Source of the DNA: Onthophagus taurus | Taxonomy: Eukaryota > Arthropoda > Insecta > Coleoptera > Scarabaeidae | DNA: 64,000 nt | Assembly: GCF_036711975.1 (NCBI RefSeq) | Contig: NC_091970.1 | Span: 3,417,501-3,481,500, forward strand | Reading direction: 5' to 3' | In this document: positions 22,831 through 34,400 of the stretch, one piece after another | How positions within the stretch are numbered: the stretch's first letter is position 1 | Layout of the letters: each line of letters opens with the position of its first letter | Translations under genes and position numbers: made by a program | Notes under the pieces: generated by a model | Database searches by the model: none | What the model saw: the letters and a program-made list of their open reading frames with translations, nothing else | What the model was told of the DNA's origin: nothing

Positions 22831-23760
22831 TTATTAAATTTTTATTTTTTTAATTGGATAAAACACTTTTTTCTTGGATTTTTTATTTACTTTATTTAAA
22901 TTATTGATTTTATTTTATTGTTAGATTTCTGCATTACCAACCTTTTTTTTGTAGGTTAATTATTCGGAAAAATCTTAAATTTAAATCATTTAAAATAGAT
23001 TTCAGACGGAAACAAACAAGAAAAAGAATAAACGCTTTGTTCTGCTATATTTTTAACTTCTTTGGGGTTGTTTAAAGGGAATTTTCCTCGTAATCTGTAA
23101 TTCTGCTTAAAAGAATCCTTTTTTTTATCTGGTTTCCCACCAGAATTGAAAACACCAGGTATTAACTTGAATAGCTTCATACCATGCCTTTATTTTTGTA
23201 GAATTAATAGAAAACGATTTTAGTTTCATATTGTACAAACGAAATCAATTTTTACTTTCACCAGTTGCGATTTAAGATACATAAACTTCCCGAGAGAAAG
23301 TGGTGCTTTATTATCACCCAGAAAACTTTGTAAGGTAACACAGAAACGTGTTGGAGGAAAATTATGATTATTATTATTATCATCGATTACACAAGAGGTA
23401 AATAAAATGATAAAATCGATTAGTTACGTTACATTTATCGCATTTGAAATTATCCACACCGTTTTCTCTATTACGATCTACTTTAATCTTTTATAATGAT
23501 TATTTCAACACATCTTTACCACATCAATCTGTTGATATTACCAAAAAATCAACGCTCATCCAATCCACCTCGATAAAGACTTTAAAGCTTCAACGTTTCG
23601 AAATGTCCCCATTCGATAGTTCTTTGGCATTTTGCTTTCACTGCACGTTGAAAACCGTCTCGTGGTAACCATCGAATCAAACAAGACTCAGTTTGCAAAC
23701 AGAATCGTGCTTGTTAAGATCTCTGCGAGGTGAGGTGAAAACTTAATCGATTAATTCACG
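22831..23760. other. Intergenic region, reductase paralogue to four-TM gene
   Basis: AT-rich. Nothing here is firmly supported. It holds a 64-codon minus-strand open frame (22986-23180) and, at 23560-23760, more GC-rich DNA that may be the 5' UTR and promoter of the four-TM gene. Confidence 0.4.
22986..23180 (-). CDS. Uncharacterised small open frame
   Basis: 64 codons starting MKLFKLIPGVF, rich in K, F and S, with no domain I recognise. It lies between two plus-strand genes and has no obvious promoter or splice partner. It may be chance or an exon of an unseen gene. Confidence 0.15.
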   Translation of the reverse strand: MKLFKLIPGVFNSGGKPDKKKDSFKQNYRLRGKFPLNNPKEVKNIAEQSVYSFSCLFPSEIYFK

Positions 23761-26700
23761 ATGATTTCGAATCAAGAGGAAGAAATGAGAGAAATTTCCC
23801 GCGAAAAAGAAGAAGAAGGAGAAAAAGGAGACGAAGAAAAGGATTTAAAAAATAATTTGGAAAAAGATTTAAAAGACGAAGTGAATAAAAGGGACCCGGA
23901 GAAGAGGCAACAAAAAATCGATCTTAATTACGAGGTTAAAATCAACGAGACGCACGTCGATGATAACAATTTAACGATGTCGACGAAATTATCAACGGAT
24001 CGTTTGATTTGTAAAACGCCGAAAGAAACTCCGAATTCCTCTTTAAACGGTGAGGAGAAAAAAGAAAAGTTAGACGCGAAAAAACCTTTGAAAATGAAAT
24101 GTAGAAATTTGGAGTTGTATCTGGGGGTTTTGCAGATTTTATTTGGTATTTTAATGACGGTTCTTGGAGTTTTAACTATTATTCATAAAGCTTCTTTATC
24201 TCAAGTAAGTTTAATTCTAATTTATTTATTATTATATTAATAAGCGATTTCTCTTTTCGTTAACTTCAATATCACTTTGTTTTTCGTGAAACTCGCAATT
24301 AATTTAATTTTTTTTTAATTAATTTATTTAATTTATAATATTTTTAGATTGGTGGTGGAATATGGGGTGGTTGTTTAGCAATCTCAAGCGGAACCGTTGG
24401 TTTATTAACAGCTGCGAAGTCATGTTGTCCGTTAAAAAAGCGAGCCTACGATATTGCCCAAACCGTATTTTTAGCGTTGAGTTTAATTACGGTCGCAGTT
24501 TCCCAGTTGATTTTGGTGTTGGCAGCTACGGGGTTGTCCAGGGATCTTCACAAGCAAAACGAATCGGAAGTTAATCAGGTTAGTAAAAAGAATTGTGCAA
24601 ACAAAAGTGAAATTATTCATATTTTCACTTTTAGTTTTCTCTAAAACCATATACAACCCGAAAGTACATAATTTAGCCGCTTACGGATAATATATACGAG
24701 ACGTTTTGAATAATAATTATTGCTCAACAACTTTTAATCCTTTATTTCCGAAGAAATTAATTTTATCTTTAGTGAAAGTGTTTTTAATAAATAATAATGG
24801 GGCGTTTCTAATCATTTCGATTAGGTAGTCGAGGTTGTACACGTGATGGTTGTTTTTGTATTTTATTGTGCGGCAGGTTGGAATCTTGCTCGGGAATAAT
24901 CTCAAGGATTTTACTACGCGAGGAGTTCGGTTTGCGCCACTCCTGTAATAGAAATACCAAGACAACCTGCACAAAACACGTGTTTTTTTCTGGTCACGTT
25001 TATTCTAAACATTTCTAGACAGAAAATTTACTTCATTATCATCAAAATCGAATAATAACAATTAACCCAAGATGATTTTTATGAAAATGTAAATTATTAT
25101 TTGACTCAAGAATACAATTATATGATATTTCCCAGCAATAACTTCCATTTGATACATATTAGCCAATATTTGCTTGACGATATTGATAAATATATAAATG
25201 TATAAATATAAATATTCCCAATATTTATTTTGTAGGTTAGAAAAAATGACGTTTTGAACTGTCACTTGAAATTTGAAATAATTAAGATGTGTGAAGGTGG
25301 TTATACCTCCGCTAGCTTCACATCAGTGCCAAATTTAGATTATTTTTTAAAATGCATATTTTTTATGAAAATGGTCCAAATTAATAACTCAACCTTAAAA
25401 CCGGCTTGTCCTCGATAATTTTATTAAAAATTTGGATTTTTGTCGTTCTGGTATTAAATCAACAATTTTTTCGTTTTTCCGGAGATGAAACTTGCTAAAT
25501 AGCTCTCAATACCCATATTTAGTTAAAAAGAACTGATTTCACTCAATTAAATTGATGTATAGTACGCAAAAAGGTTTAGAATACACAAAATACATATAAA
25601 TCGTTCGGACGTCAGTAACTTAACCTATAAACGTCAAACTGCTGTCAAAAATAAATTCAACCTAACTTAAAACCTTAAAACTTGAAACCTTTTTATAATT
25701 CAATCTGATATAATAATCATTTTAATCCTCATTATCGTGATCAACAATCTCTTGTTTGCACAATAAACACTTCGACCTTTCAACTTCTCCGCGTGATAGT
25801 TCACCATTACATCCAGCAAAACACACACTGACGCAAAATCAATTTTTAATCGATTGCTTATCAAATTTCTTTTTAGATTGACCAAGAAAATCCAAGCATC
25901 GAAACAATTCCCAACGAAAAAGCGATACTGGGCAACATCGGGTTAATATTGACCTCAGCCTTACAATTTATCACGTCCAGTTTGGCGTGTTACAAAATAG
26001 CGCGGTCCGTTTGTCCTTGTTTTAAAAACGACGAAGAACAGGCGCGACGCGATTATAACAGCATCGGCAAACAGGCTTTTATTAATTCCTGGTTGGGGAA
26101 ACAAAGTCCGCCTTTTTATGTCGTCGCCGCGCCGTCAACTTTAGGCAAAGGAAGCAAGGTAAGAAAAGTATAAAATTAAATGTTATTGTTGAACGTTTTC
26201 GTTGACGAAAACCGGTTCGAAAAAACCCCCGGGCGAATTTTCGCTTCGTTTGGCATTCACCGCCAGTCACGATGGACACACCTTCGAAATAGGCGGTACA
26301 CTTTCGTTGATATCACATGAATTCGCTTTTTATAAATGTTTTATTATAAATATTTTTCCTTTTTTAACTCATTAATTGAAGGTTATTACGTACATCAACC
26401 TACTTGGAGCGAAACATTCCTCGCAATTATTAATAAATAAACATCTACACCCACTTTTAAGCATTAGAAATACCAACGTGTGTGAGAAAACGTGTCAACT
26501 TAAAACACGTGCTTAAGAATCACGTTCTTTAACAATCTGAATTAATTTAAATTAATTTTATAGCTATCTTCAGGTCTCTCCGTAACTCCCATTTACACGA
26601 TACCACCTCAAAATGTCCAACCAAGAAGTTTAATTGGATACCCCTTAATCCCCGCGCCTTTAGGAAACATCCCATCTCCGGTTATTAGATCGAATTCGAA

Positions 26701-27107
26701 TAGACCTAAAGAATTTGTAAGTTTCTTAAACAAATATTTAAATTAATTTTTTATTTTGTTTATTTATTTATTTATTTTTGTAGGTTTACACCCAACCAAT
26801 TTATAATCACATTAAAGAATTGGCTCTGACTGAAAAGCAAAGGAAGCGTCAAAGAAATAATAAATCGCGTTCAAAATCGAAGGAGAAAGTTTTAACCACC
26901 GAGGAATTAACAAAAACTTACACCGGCTTAGATCGAACGATAGCGGAAGAGTTTATCGATATTTGCGAGTCGAGAAATAACAGTTTGTGCAGCAGCGAAT
27001 CGAGCTGTCAAAGTTGCTGTCAATGTAACAGCGAAAACATTTGCGGATTGTGCGCCCCGAATGGAAGCGAAAAAACGTCGAGGGATTCTTTAATTAATAC
27101 GCAATAA
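23761..27107 (+). CDS. Four-transmembrane protein, CD20/MS4A-like layout
   Basis: Five exons, all phase 0: 23761-24204, 24348-24578, 25877-26158, 26564-26716 and 26784-27107 (TAA), giving 477 residues. The N-terminus (1-115) is long, highly charged and Glu/Lys-rich. Four hydrophobic segments follow: about 117-141 (LGVLQILFGILMTVLGVL), 149-171 (GGGIWGGCLAISSGTVGLL), 184-210 and 241-267. A short Lys/Cys loop (KSCCPLKKR) sits between the second and third, as in the CD20-like and related four-pass families. The tail is Pro-rich, then basic (KQRKRQRNNKSRSKSK), then Cys/Ser-rich with about nine cysteines (SSCQSCCQC), which could be acylated or bind metal. It is a membrane protein of unknown function. 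An AATAAA lies at 27312-27317. Confidence 0.8.
24579..25876. other. Intron of the four-TM gene
   Basis: About 1.3 kb, AT-rich, with some GC-richer patches at 24720-24970. Short open frames on the minus strand show no known family, and I see no mobile element. Confidence 0.35.
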
Positions 27108-28447
27108 TTTTAAATGTATTAACTCTTTGTTTAGTTACCTGTAGAAATCTTTTCATTTATTTCTTTTAATTTTAATTCAGATTTTTCTTCTGCAAAGTAT
27201 AAAGACATTTTTAAATTTAATTGTAAAATGTGATATGTATAAATTTTTAACCGTTAAGACGATTTTATTTCTTGTATATATTATAAACTTTTTGTGTTTA
27301 ATGTAAAGTATAATAAATTAATTGTCTATAATACTTTATTTCTTGTAGATTGGTAACAATTGACAAGATTAACAGAGAATTTTATTGTGTCAAAATGACG
27401 TTTCAACTATGCGTTTTTGATTTCTTTTCAAAATCAACATTTTCTGTAAAAGCCCCAATGTAAGAAATGTTATATATTGGGAGAGGTTAGGTTTGTTTAC
27501 TTAAGTCAATAACCTCCAAGTAAAAAATGATGAGTAAGGTTAGTTTTGCTTTTTAGGAGGTTAATGACCCTCCCCACAAAAGAAATTTTGGGGTTTTCAC
27601 ATAATAGAGTAGCCCAATTTAAAATATGTATACAATTTAGTATTCTACGAAATTTTAACTTTTTTAGGTTAAGTCTGCGTCAAATAGTTTAACCATGTAG
27701 GTTAAGCGTACCTCAAAAGATGGCGTAGTAAATTGACGTTTTAAAATATAAATATATCTTGTTATGATATTATTATAAATATAAAATAAATTTTCACCGT
27801 TTTAAAGAAAATAACACAATAAGAATAAATACCTTTTATTTTTTGAGATAGATTTATTTAAAAAAATATTTTCATTATTAATTTGAAACATTTAAATATT
27901 TTTTTATAATAAATTAAGAAATAACTAATCCATTAATGCAAGAAAACGTTCTTTATGAAACAAACATCTCGAAAAAAATGTAATAACAAAAAAAATAATA
28001 TTTCCAAATTGATAATTAAGCTAATGTGGCGCCCTCTGTTGTCGAAACTCAAAAATAAAGCTTTTTATTAATATCAAATACTTCTAATTATTAATATATT
28101 TCTAATTAATATTTCTTATTATTGTATTCTATTATAAAATTAAATTTTGTGATTATTTATTAAATATTATTTATTTGTATTATAAAAATGACATAAACTA
28201 AGCGCCATCTCATCAAAAAGCATTGACTTAACGAACTTTACGTCAGGGGAGGGGATGAGGTGTATGGTTGTTCCTTTCTGGTTTTAACGGGAATCAAATT
28301 AGATAAAGTGAGAGAGATGTGAAATTTTACCCAAAACGTCGTTCGCTCTGCATCTGACAAAGGTTGTCACCTTAACATTTCGAAGTAGCACAGAGTAAAC
28401 AGGAAATTAGTGAGAGATGTTTTCATCTATTTTAACGTGAAATTTGA
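27108..28447. other. Intergenic region, four-TM gene to S6KL
   Basis: Contains dispersed sequence at 27340-27720 related to other repeats in the window (TTGACAAGATTAACAGAGAATTTT, compare 950 and 33730), two motifs of the GCGCC(A/C)TCT type, and from about 28230 more GC-rich DNA that probably includes the S6KL promoter and 5' UTR. Confidence 0.4.
28028..28041 (-). promoter_or_regulatory. CTCF-like motif
   Basis: GGCGCCCTCTGTTG; its reverse complement CAACAGAGGGCGCC fits the CTCF core YAGRKGGCGC. A weaker partner, AGCGCCATCT, lies at 28201-28210. Confidence 0.4.
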
Positions 28448-31400
28448 TGGGCAACAAGCAAACGGTAGAGAAGACTGTTGTAGAGAACTCGACGAGCAAC
28501 AAAGGGAAGCAAGTGAAATTTCAAGAGGTAAATAAACTCGTTCGCGCTTTATAACCTGTATTCCCGTCCTGTTATTATTTGTTTACTGCGTCATCTGTGT
28601 TGTTAATTGCCAACTGGTTGTGTTATTTCACTCAGATAAATAATTCGAGCAGCTTTTTCACGAAGAGTCTACTCAGTTTAAACAGTCAGAGGTCTACTTA
28701 TAGTGTATCCAGACCTTGGTCAAGAGTATCTAGGAAAAGGTGAGTGATTTGGCACTATTTCATAAGAAAGTTATGTTTAAAGTTTTATTTTGTTATTTTT
28801 GGAACAGGTGAAAAGCCGCCAAGTTCAAGTTTTTTTTTTTTTGATTCATTGTATGATTTATTTTTAGGTTACACATGTTTTGCAAAATCAGCTGATGGTT
28901 GCGTGATGCAAAATTTCATCAACCTTTATTGATTAATTAAATAAATAATAAAATTAATCATTAATTATAGATCTTTTTTGTTATGATTTAAGTTGGTAGT
29001 GTTGACATAAAAATTAAACATAACCTCAATTTAAAAATTTTTTTTTTAATTTTTATTATTAAAATTGTATTGTTGTATGTTGTTATAGGTGGAAGGAATC
29101 AACTTTAACTTTACCTTACGATTCAAGTAAAACAGCTTGGCCCGTCTCGCAATTAGAATCGTATTTCTTACCGGTTTTTCCCATCGATTCAAGACCCCAC
29201 GAACAAAAGTACAAAGTTATAGAGGAAATTGCGAGGGGCGCTTTCGGAAAAGTCTTTAAGGTGTTAAGCGAAGAAAGTGGAGGCAATATTTATGCGCTTA
29301 AAGTTCTCTCAAAATCAAAGGTTAGGTTATAATTCGATTTTTTTTTTTTGAGGTTATAATCATCTTTATTTTTTATATCGCTTATTTATAAATGTTGCAA
29401 TCAAATTAATAATGTTTGTTATCTTGAGTATTGTTTACGTGCTGAGTAAGATATAATTATAATTTTTTTTTTAATTTAACAGATTATAAAGGAGAACGCA
29501 ATACAGCAAGTAAAAGAGGAGGTACAAATACAAAGCGCGTGCGGTCATCACACGTTCATCGTCAGTTCTCCGTGTCATTGGCAGTCAAGGAAAAAATTAT
29601 ACATTGGTATGAAATCATAACCTAATTTTGAATTTATTTATAAAATTAAATTTTAGTAACCGAATTTATCTCTGGGGGGGAACTCCACAATTTTCTCGAG
29701 GAGTACGCTTTACCCAAGGTCCTAATTAAGTTGTACATCGCCCAAATTGCTTTGGCAATAGGTAAATAATTATAAAATAAATTTTTGATTTAAAATAATT
29801 ATTAATTTTGATATTTTATTCTAGTATTATATTTATTGAATAACTAGTAACTGTTCATATTGTTGTTTCTTTGTGATGATCAGCAAATCATCTATGTATT
29901 TAGCTAATAGAACTGGTTTTATTATTGTTTTTTCAAGCTGAGTGGTTAGTAGAAGATTCACTACACAACCTGGTATAAGAAGACCTCTTCTAGCAATAGA
30001 ACCTTACATTACTACACCATCCTAAGATTCAAATCCTAAACACAATGAAGAATTTAATACATAGAGCTATTGCATTAACATAATGAATCATCTACTAACC
30101 ACTCAGCTTGGAAAAGCAAACCTAAAACCAGTTCTATTAGCTAAATACATAGATTATTTGCTGATCATCACAAAGAAACAACAATATGAACAGTTACTAC
30201 AATTATTCAATGAATATAATACTAGAATAAAATTCACAGTAGAATTGACAAAAAAAGAAGAAATACCATATTTATATTTGAAAATAATACACTGTGTTAA
30301 TTAATTATCGTATCCCACATGACCTGTGTAATATTGGCTGCATATTTTAATATGTAGTGGTAGATTGGAGAATTTTAAATTAGTAACCAGATGTTGACAG
30401 CTGATCAAACGTTATTAGTTATTATTGTGGTTGTCGTACATTTTGTGAGTTTTCGTATTTTCTTTGTTCTTTAACCGTTTTTTGCTGCCTTTATATTTTT
30501 TGAAACAGTTCTTTTTAGAGCTATCATTGTTTCTAGTGGTTGCTTTAAGCGGTAAGTCAATAAACAAATCAAAATAACCACTACTTTCAACATTAATTTC
30601 AATCTATGGGTACACTAAAAATTATTTTAAATAAAAGGACAGAAAGTTACCTCTTTTTTTATATTTAAAATATTTTTTTAATTATTAAAATATGTTAATT
30701 TTAATTACAAAGCATTTTATGGAACCAGTTCAAGTTGGTGACATTGGGTCATTAATTTTTCTAGTTGTCAATCTGACAATTTTTGTTTATGAATGTTTAA
30801 ACAGGTTCTTAGCATCGAATACAAGTTCCACAATGATGAGGACGTTGAACTCTTGAGCAATTTCTCTTATTTTGGGAGGTGTTTTGACAATTTCTAATTG
30901 TCAATTCAAATTCCTATTTTCAAGTGTTACTAACTGCTACATACCTATTTCCCTACATTGTCAAAATTTATTTTATTTTTGATAAAAAACAGGATAAAAA
31001 CGCGAATTACAAAAAATAGCATAAAAAACACGTTTCATAAGATTTAAGCGTGTCTTACGAAACTAGTTTTTTAATATACTATTAAACGGTTTTTAAAATT
31101 AATGAATTGTCGCCATCGTTTTTAGGAACTTTCGTCGCATTGCAATACCAATCTGTGATATTGGTTGCATACTTTGTCGGGTACGATAATTAATTAACAT
31201 TGTACTAGTACTAAACAATAACAAAATTATTATTATTTTTTATAGATTTCTTACACAACGCCGGAGTAATTTACAGAGATTTAAAGCCGGAAAATATCTT
31301 ATTAGATGCGAGGGGTGACATCAAATTAGTTGATTTCGGTTTGTCCAAGTGGTTAACCTACGGCGGGAAGACGTCGACTTTGTGTGGAACTCCCCGTTAC

Positions 31401-34400
31401 ATGGGTACGGTATTTTAAAACAAATTCGTGCGAAATAAAAGCAAAAAAAATTAAAATAATTATAATAATAATTACTCAGGTGTTCAAAGCTGTGATCGTA
31501 ATTAATTGAAATCATAATTAATTCAAATCGTAATTAATTCTTATGCGTATTCAAATTCGTCGTAAACTAGTCATTATTACTTGATGCATGGTCGAATTAA
31601 TAACGAAAAATGAACGCCCGCTCACAAATATTCGAATTAACGATGGAGGGTCGCCAGGTGGATGAGGCTATAACGAGCCTTTTCCATACGGTTCTTTTTC
31701 ATCGTTCGATGGGGAAGTTCACGTATACGGCGGAGGGCAGCTACTCGGTGGGTTCCGTTGGTTATACAGACGTAGATTGTGATTTTATTGACTTAACATA
31801 CGTATGTTGTACATCGCCGAATTTGGATAAAACGATAAAAAAGGAAATTTCGGGTTTTTCCGAATCGTTACGTTGCATGGAAGGTGGAACAGGAATGGGT
31901 CAAATTAGTTTAGAGTTTTTCCAAAAGAAACCGAATCGGTGGTTGTTTCCCCAAGAATGTATACCGTGGGAGGTGTGGACGTTACGTTTAGAGTTGATTT
32001 CGTTAAATTCGGAGGACGAGAGACAGATTTGCCGGGAAAAAGTTGGAGAACATTTAACGGATAAGATTTTGTATATTACGGAAGTGATGAACCGTCACGA
32101 TTACGTTCCAAAAATGCCAAATCAATCGGAACTCGATTTGATTTTTGATACGACGTATTCGGATGTTCAACCGTACCTTTTCAAATTGAGTTATCACATT
32201 GCGGGGCCGTCGGCGTCAACGTCTGTTGGGTCAACAATGAAAAAGCTTATAAGAGAAACTTTATCGTTATGAATTTATTAGTACAATTATTGGTTTTTTT
32301 TAAATAGTTTTAATTTAATTTTTCTTTTGGACAACTCGAGATCTCCACGTTAGGATTTTTTTGAAATTTACTTGAACTAAATGGTTTTTTATTGAATAAA
32401 TGCACGGTAAATGTTTTATTATTTCTTTTTTCTTCGACACTAACAAAAAAACTGTAAATAGATTTCTTTTGGTTGTTAAAATTAATCTTCTTTGTTGTTG
32501 ATAAATTTTTTTCTGGGCCCGCACAAGAGATTTCCTCGTTAGTGAGATTTAGGATTAGATATCAGATTTGACCAATTGTGTACATAGGATACGTTTAACT
32601 CGATGTTTTTTAATTAGATGTGCAACATTTATTTGTGTTAAGATTGAATTTCTTAGAGTTATTTAATAATTAAAACAGTTTAGGTTGGGATTGTAATATT
32701 TCAGTGCAATTAATTAATCTTTTTATAAAGTTAAATTTATAAATTCTTTCTTCAGAGTTATTTTTACGGTACTTAGTCTCTAATTTTTCCTAATTCGACG
32801 TATTTCTTCCTATTTAGCAGTCAATAAATACTGGGTGCGCGAGAAAAGAGATGTTTCTTACTCTACTACACCTTGTATTAAATTTGTAAATATTAGAACG
32901 TTTTTAAATTAGAGTTAATTTTTTATACTTTAGTTATTTTTTTTTATTAAAAAAGTTTTAAACTTTACTACTTTTTAAGGTAATTGACTTCTATTGTGTG
33001 TTATTTAAGTGAGAAGCCAAACTTCATCACATTATTCCCTACATTTTAAATGTATTGTACCAAATGCTTAGAATACACCAAATTTATATTTAAAAAATGT
33101 CCGGTTTCATAATCAACTTGTTTGAGATTAATTATTCCATGTAATCTGTGTTTCATTTATTGAGCCGAGGTTGCTTGCAGCCGAGACACCCGATTTTTAC
33201 ATCAGGTTTGTGATAATATGCTATTAAAATATGCGTCGGCCATAAATGACCTCGGCTTAAAAAAACATGTATTCCACTGTATTTAGCCGAGGTCGCTTGC
33301 GGCCGAGGCATTAGAGAATAGAATATGTAATATATCTATTGTAGCGCCTCGGCGTAATAAAATGACATCATATTTCCCATCCCAAGCCGAGGTCGCTTGC
33401 GGCCGAGGTATTAGAGCGTATAGTATCTAATATTGTACCAAATAGTAGTGTCTCTTCTTGACATCGTATTTTCCATACTATGCCGCGGTGCCCTGTGGCT
33501 GAGATCTTACAATTGATACCATGTTCAATATTATATGCTCCAATGCCTCGGCCGCAAGCGACCTCGGCTTAATCATCTAATATCGCCGAGGTCGCTTGCG
33601 GTCGAGGCAGAACTTTATTTAATACCAGTTTTAGGGTAATATGGTATTCGTTGTAGCGCCTCGACCGCAAGAATAACGAAACTCCAAACGTCAAAGTGAC
33701 ATAACAGATTTGAAAGTATGACATTTAAAAAAATTCCCTGTTATTCTTATCAATTGTTACCAACTTCACTTTAATAATTTGACAGTTGTTATAAAAGGTA
33801 AATAAATTGTAGGTTATGTGGTTATTGAAAAATTGCGCCCAAAAGGTAATAAATTTCCAAATACTTCTTCTTTCTTTTCCAAACTTTCCTCTATATTCTT
33901 GTAATACAGAAAGTTTTGACATAACAAAGAATCAATGTTGATTATGAAACGGAATGTAATTTGGAATTTGGCTAATTACTTAATTAACACCACCCTCTTT
34001 ATTCCTTTAAAATAGAATTCAATCTTAACATTATTTTCCTCGACATAACTAGGACTTGTATTTCAATGGTGTGGAAAACAGAAACGCAAGTCAATTAAGC
34101 TTTAATTCTTGGTAGTTTTGCACTTGCAGTTTTAATTATTTACACATACAACGAATCAAGCTTAAATTGCATCAGTTAAAAAGAAAATTAAGCTCTCCCA
34201 GTTTCCTTTAATTTCTTTTTAATTTTACGAAAAAGTGTGAAAATTTAATGTAATTGGAAACAATCATTAAAAAAAAATGGGTCAATTTCAGGATGGACTT
34301 TATCGTAGCTTTACAACAATGCAATTTTTGTGTACTTACGAACGCCTTGTGTCTTTTCTCCGTGCTGTGCTTTATTTTTTTCTTCTTTTTTAAAAATAAA

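Noticed and set aside
32315-32524. Minus-strand open frame over the ATG101 3' UTR
   Set aside because: It overlaps the ATG101 poly(A) signal and has Lys-rich AT-type composition with no known family.
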